A DNA stretch of 64,000 bases, taken from the NCBI GenBank assembly GCA_934102215.1, contig CAKOSH010000003.1, forward strand, positions 1-64,000, read 5' to 3'. This document shows positions 62,966-64,000 of the stretch, one piece after another. Below the pieces are notes generated by a model that saw only the letters and a list, made by a program, of their open reading frames with translations, did not search any database and had not been told where the DNA came from. Position numbers and translations under genes: made by a program. This DNA comes from an uncultured Bacilli bacterium (GTDB taxonomy: Bacteria > Bacillota_I > Bacilli_A > RF39 > UBA660). Numbering within the stretch: the stretch's first letter is position 1; each line of letters opens with the position of its first letter.

Positions 62966-64000
62966 TCAATTAGTTTTTAAAGTAAAGTATCCAGGGCTAC
63001 TTGTGCCTCCATCTATACGAGCATATTCTTTATCGATATGATTAGCATCATATTTGGTTCCTGCACCGCCTACTAGGTTTGTACTATCTTCAAACATACT
63101 AGTACTTTTAGTGGCCTTATTAGTATTAAATTTATCACTAGCATATATTGTTTTTAAATTAGCTGAATTATAAAACATACCACTCATATATATTACATTG
63201 CTTGTATCAAAATTACTTAAATCTAAAAATGAAACTTGACTTTCTCTAAACATGCTAGTCATATCAGTTACATTTTTTGTATCAAAACTGCTTAAATTTA
63301 TTGTTGTTGCCTTACTTTCCCAAAACATTCCATTCATGTTTGTTACATTGCTTGTATCAAAGCTCCTTAAATCTAGCGTTGTAGCTCTACTAGCATAAAA
63401 CATCATTCTCATATTTATTACTTTACTTGTATCAAAATTACTTAAATCTATTAATGTTACTTGACTACTTCCAAACATAAAATTCATACTAGTTACATTA
63501 CTGGTGTTAAAATTGTTTAAATCTAAAGATGAAACTTGGCTACCATAAAACATATAATCCATAGAGGTTACATTGCTAGTATCAAAATTGCTTAAATTTA
63601 AAGATGCAGCCTGACTCTCATAAAACATTAATTCCATAGTGACTACATTGCTCGTATCAAAACTGCCTAAATCTAATATTGTCGCTTGGCTTTCTCTAAA
63701 CATACCACTCATATTTGTTACATTGCTAGTATCAAAACTGCCTAAATCTAATATTGTCGCTTGGCTTTCCCAAAACATACCACTCATATTTGTTACATTG
63801 CTAGTATCAAAACTGCTTAAATCTATTGTTGCAGCCCGACTTTCTTCAAACATATAACTCATAGACACAATAGGCATATTATTTATATATGTACATAACT
63901 TGCTTGTTACTGCATTAGTGCTTACTTCGTTAGTTAATTGAACTCCCCAACCAGTAGTCGCAATATTTTGCCAACCTGACGCACTGCCTTCTTGCATATA
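62966..64000 (-). CDS. DUF285-repeat surface protein, 5' part outside the window
   Basis: The window ends inside this gene. The visible 343 residues start in the same place as the middle of the 42,252-44,162 paralogue (GWGVQLT...SKLCTYINN) and then hold about nine 24-26-residue DUF285 units with the core LDLSSFDTSNVTNMSGMF. Two neighbouring units (63,652-63,795) are nearly identical at DNA level. The end GYFTLKTN has no DUF6273 domain, unlike the paralogue. The full protein should begin with a membrane anchor. Confidence 0.8.
   Translation of the reverse strand, partial: YMQEGSASGWQNIATTGWGVQLTNEVSTNAVTSKLCTYINNMPIVSMSYMFEESRAATIDLSSFDTSNVTNMSGMFWESQATILDLGSFDTSNVTNMSGMFRESQATILDLGSFDTSNVVTMELMFYESQAASLNLSNFDTSNVTSMDYMFYGSQVSSLDLNNFNTSNVTSMNFMFGSSQVTLIDLSNFDTSKVINMRMMFYASRATTLDLRSFDTSNVTNMNGMFWESKATTINLSSFDTKNVTDMTSMFRESQVSFLDLSNFDTSNVIYMSGMFYNSANLKTIYASDKFNTNKATKSTSMFEDSTNLVGGAGTKYDANHIDKEYARIDGGTSSPGYFTLKTN
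63652..63795 (-). repeat. nearly identical tandem DUF285 units (about 72 bp)
   Basis: Two consecutive units, from about 63,652 and about 63,724, are almost base-for-base the same over about 70 bases, while the other units of the gene have drifted. This is a recent tandem duplication or gene conversion inside the repeat region. Confidence 0.7.

Noticed and set aside
1..64000. A code-4 mollicute genome
   Set aside because: TGA ends several genes (for example the recombinase) and SpoIVA and sigK point to a spore former.

Overview
This window comes from a very AT-rich, low-GC, Gram-positive-type bacterium, most likely an uncultured gut member of the Bacillota. The evidence is strong AGGAGG-type ribosome binding sites, a T-box in front of ileS, MscS, LepA and UvrA of Bacillota type, a full spoIVA gene and a sigma-K fragment, which together point to an endospore former. 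TGA is used as a stop, so this is not a code-4 mollicute. No rRNA, tRNA or CRISPR array was recognised.

Positions 1 to about 32,230 are the right-hand part of a large integrative element; its left end lies outside the window. From right to left it carries: a large serine recombinase (30,545-32,230); a defence-like island (about 21.0-30.3 kb) with a macro-domain protein, a small unknown protein, a HEPN-CBS protein, a DUF262/DUF1524 (GmrSD-like) nuclease, a methylase-like protein and a giant GIY-YIG/helicase/Eco57I-type protein; a regulatory zone with a tandem-HTH regulator, an unknown 365-residue protein and a small sigma-like factor preceded by an attenuator-like leader; a cell-surface adhesin with its own sortase; SSB-like and replication or maintenance proteins; a type IV secretion (conjugation) module made of a VirB2-like pilin, a TrbL/VirB6-like channel, a PrgI/VirB3-like protein, VirB4 and an M23 wall hydrolase; and mobilisation genes (MobL-type relaxase and accessory proteins). 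No coupling protein is seen inside the window.

The key junction is at 32,226-32,230. The last five bases of the recombinase gene are AATGA, and the reading frame that continues from them (N-E-I-L-M...) is the C-terminal half of sporulation sigma factor SigK. This is the architecture of the B. subtilis skin element (recombinase SpoIVCA, core AATGA, sigK split into spoIVCB and spoIIIC), but here the intervening DNA is a conjugative, defence-carrying element.

Immediately after the sigK fragment, behind a strong promoter (32,601-32,629), is a four-gene operon (32,659-36,711). Its products are built almost entirely from about 36-residue helical repeats with the pattern LGFtxeeVixmixxxPxil.lSieNIxxKi, followed by a C-terminal piece of the form Sl.laYaRYmF...GI.Id. 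Both features match mTERF proteins, a nucleic-acid-binding family described from eukaryotic organelles. This operon and the sigK-resident conjugative element are the two most unusual things in the window.

From 36.7 kb to the right end is host chromosome, almost all on the minus strand: a secreted protein with a pilin-like hydrophobic tail, a kinase-like protein, T-box/ileS, two DUF285 (26-residue-repeat) surface proteins, parts of a type IV pilus or competence system (prepilin peptidase, PilC/GspF, a prepilin), lepA, two adjacent sigma-70 factors, mscS, uvrA, spoIVA, a signal-peptidase-like protein that seems to lack its catalytic serine, and a SecA-family ATPase. Function calls rest on motif reading only; no database search was possible.
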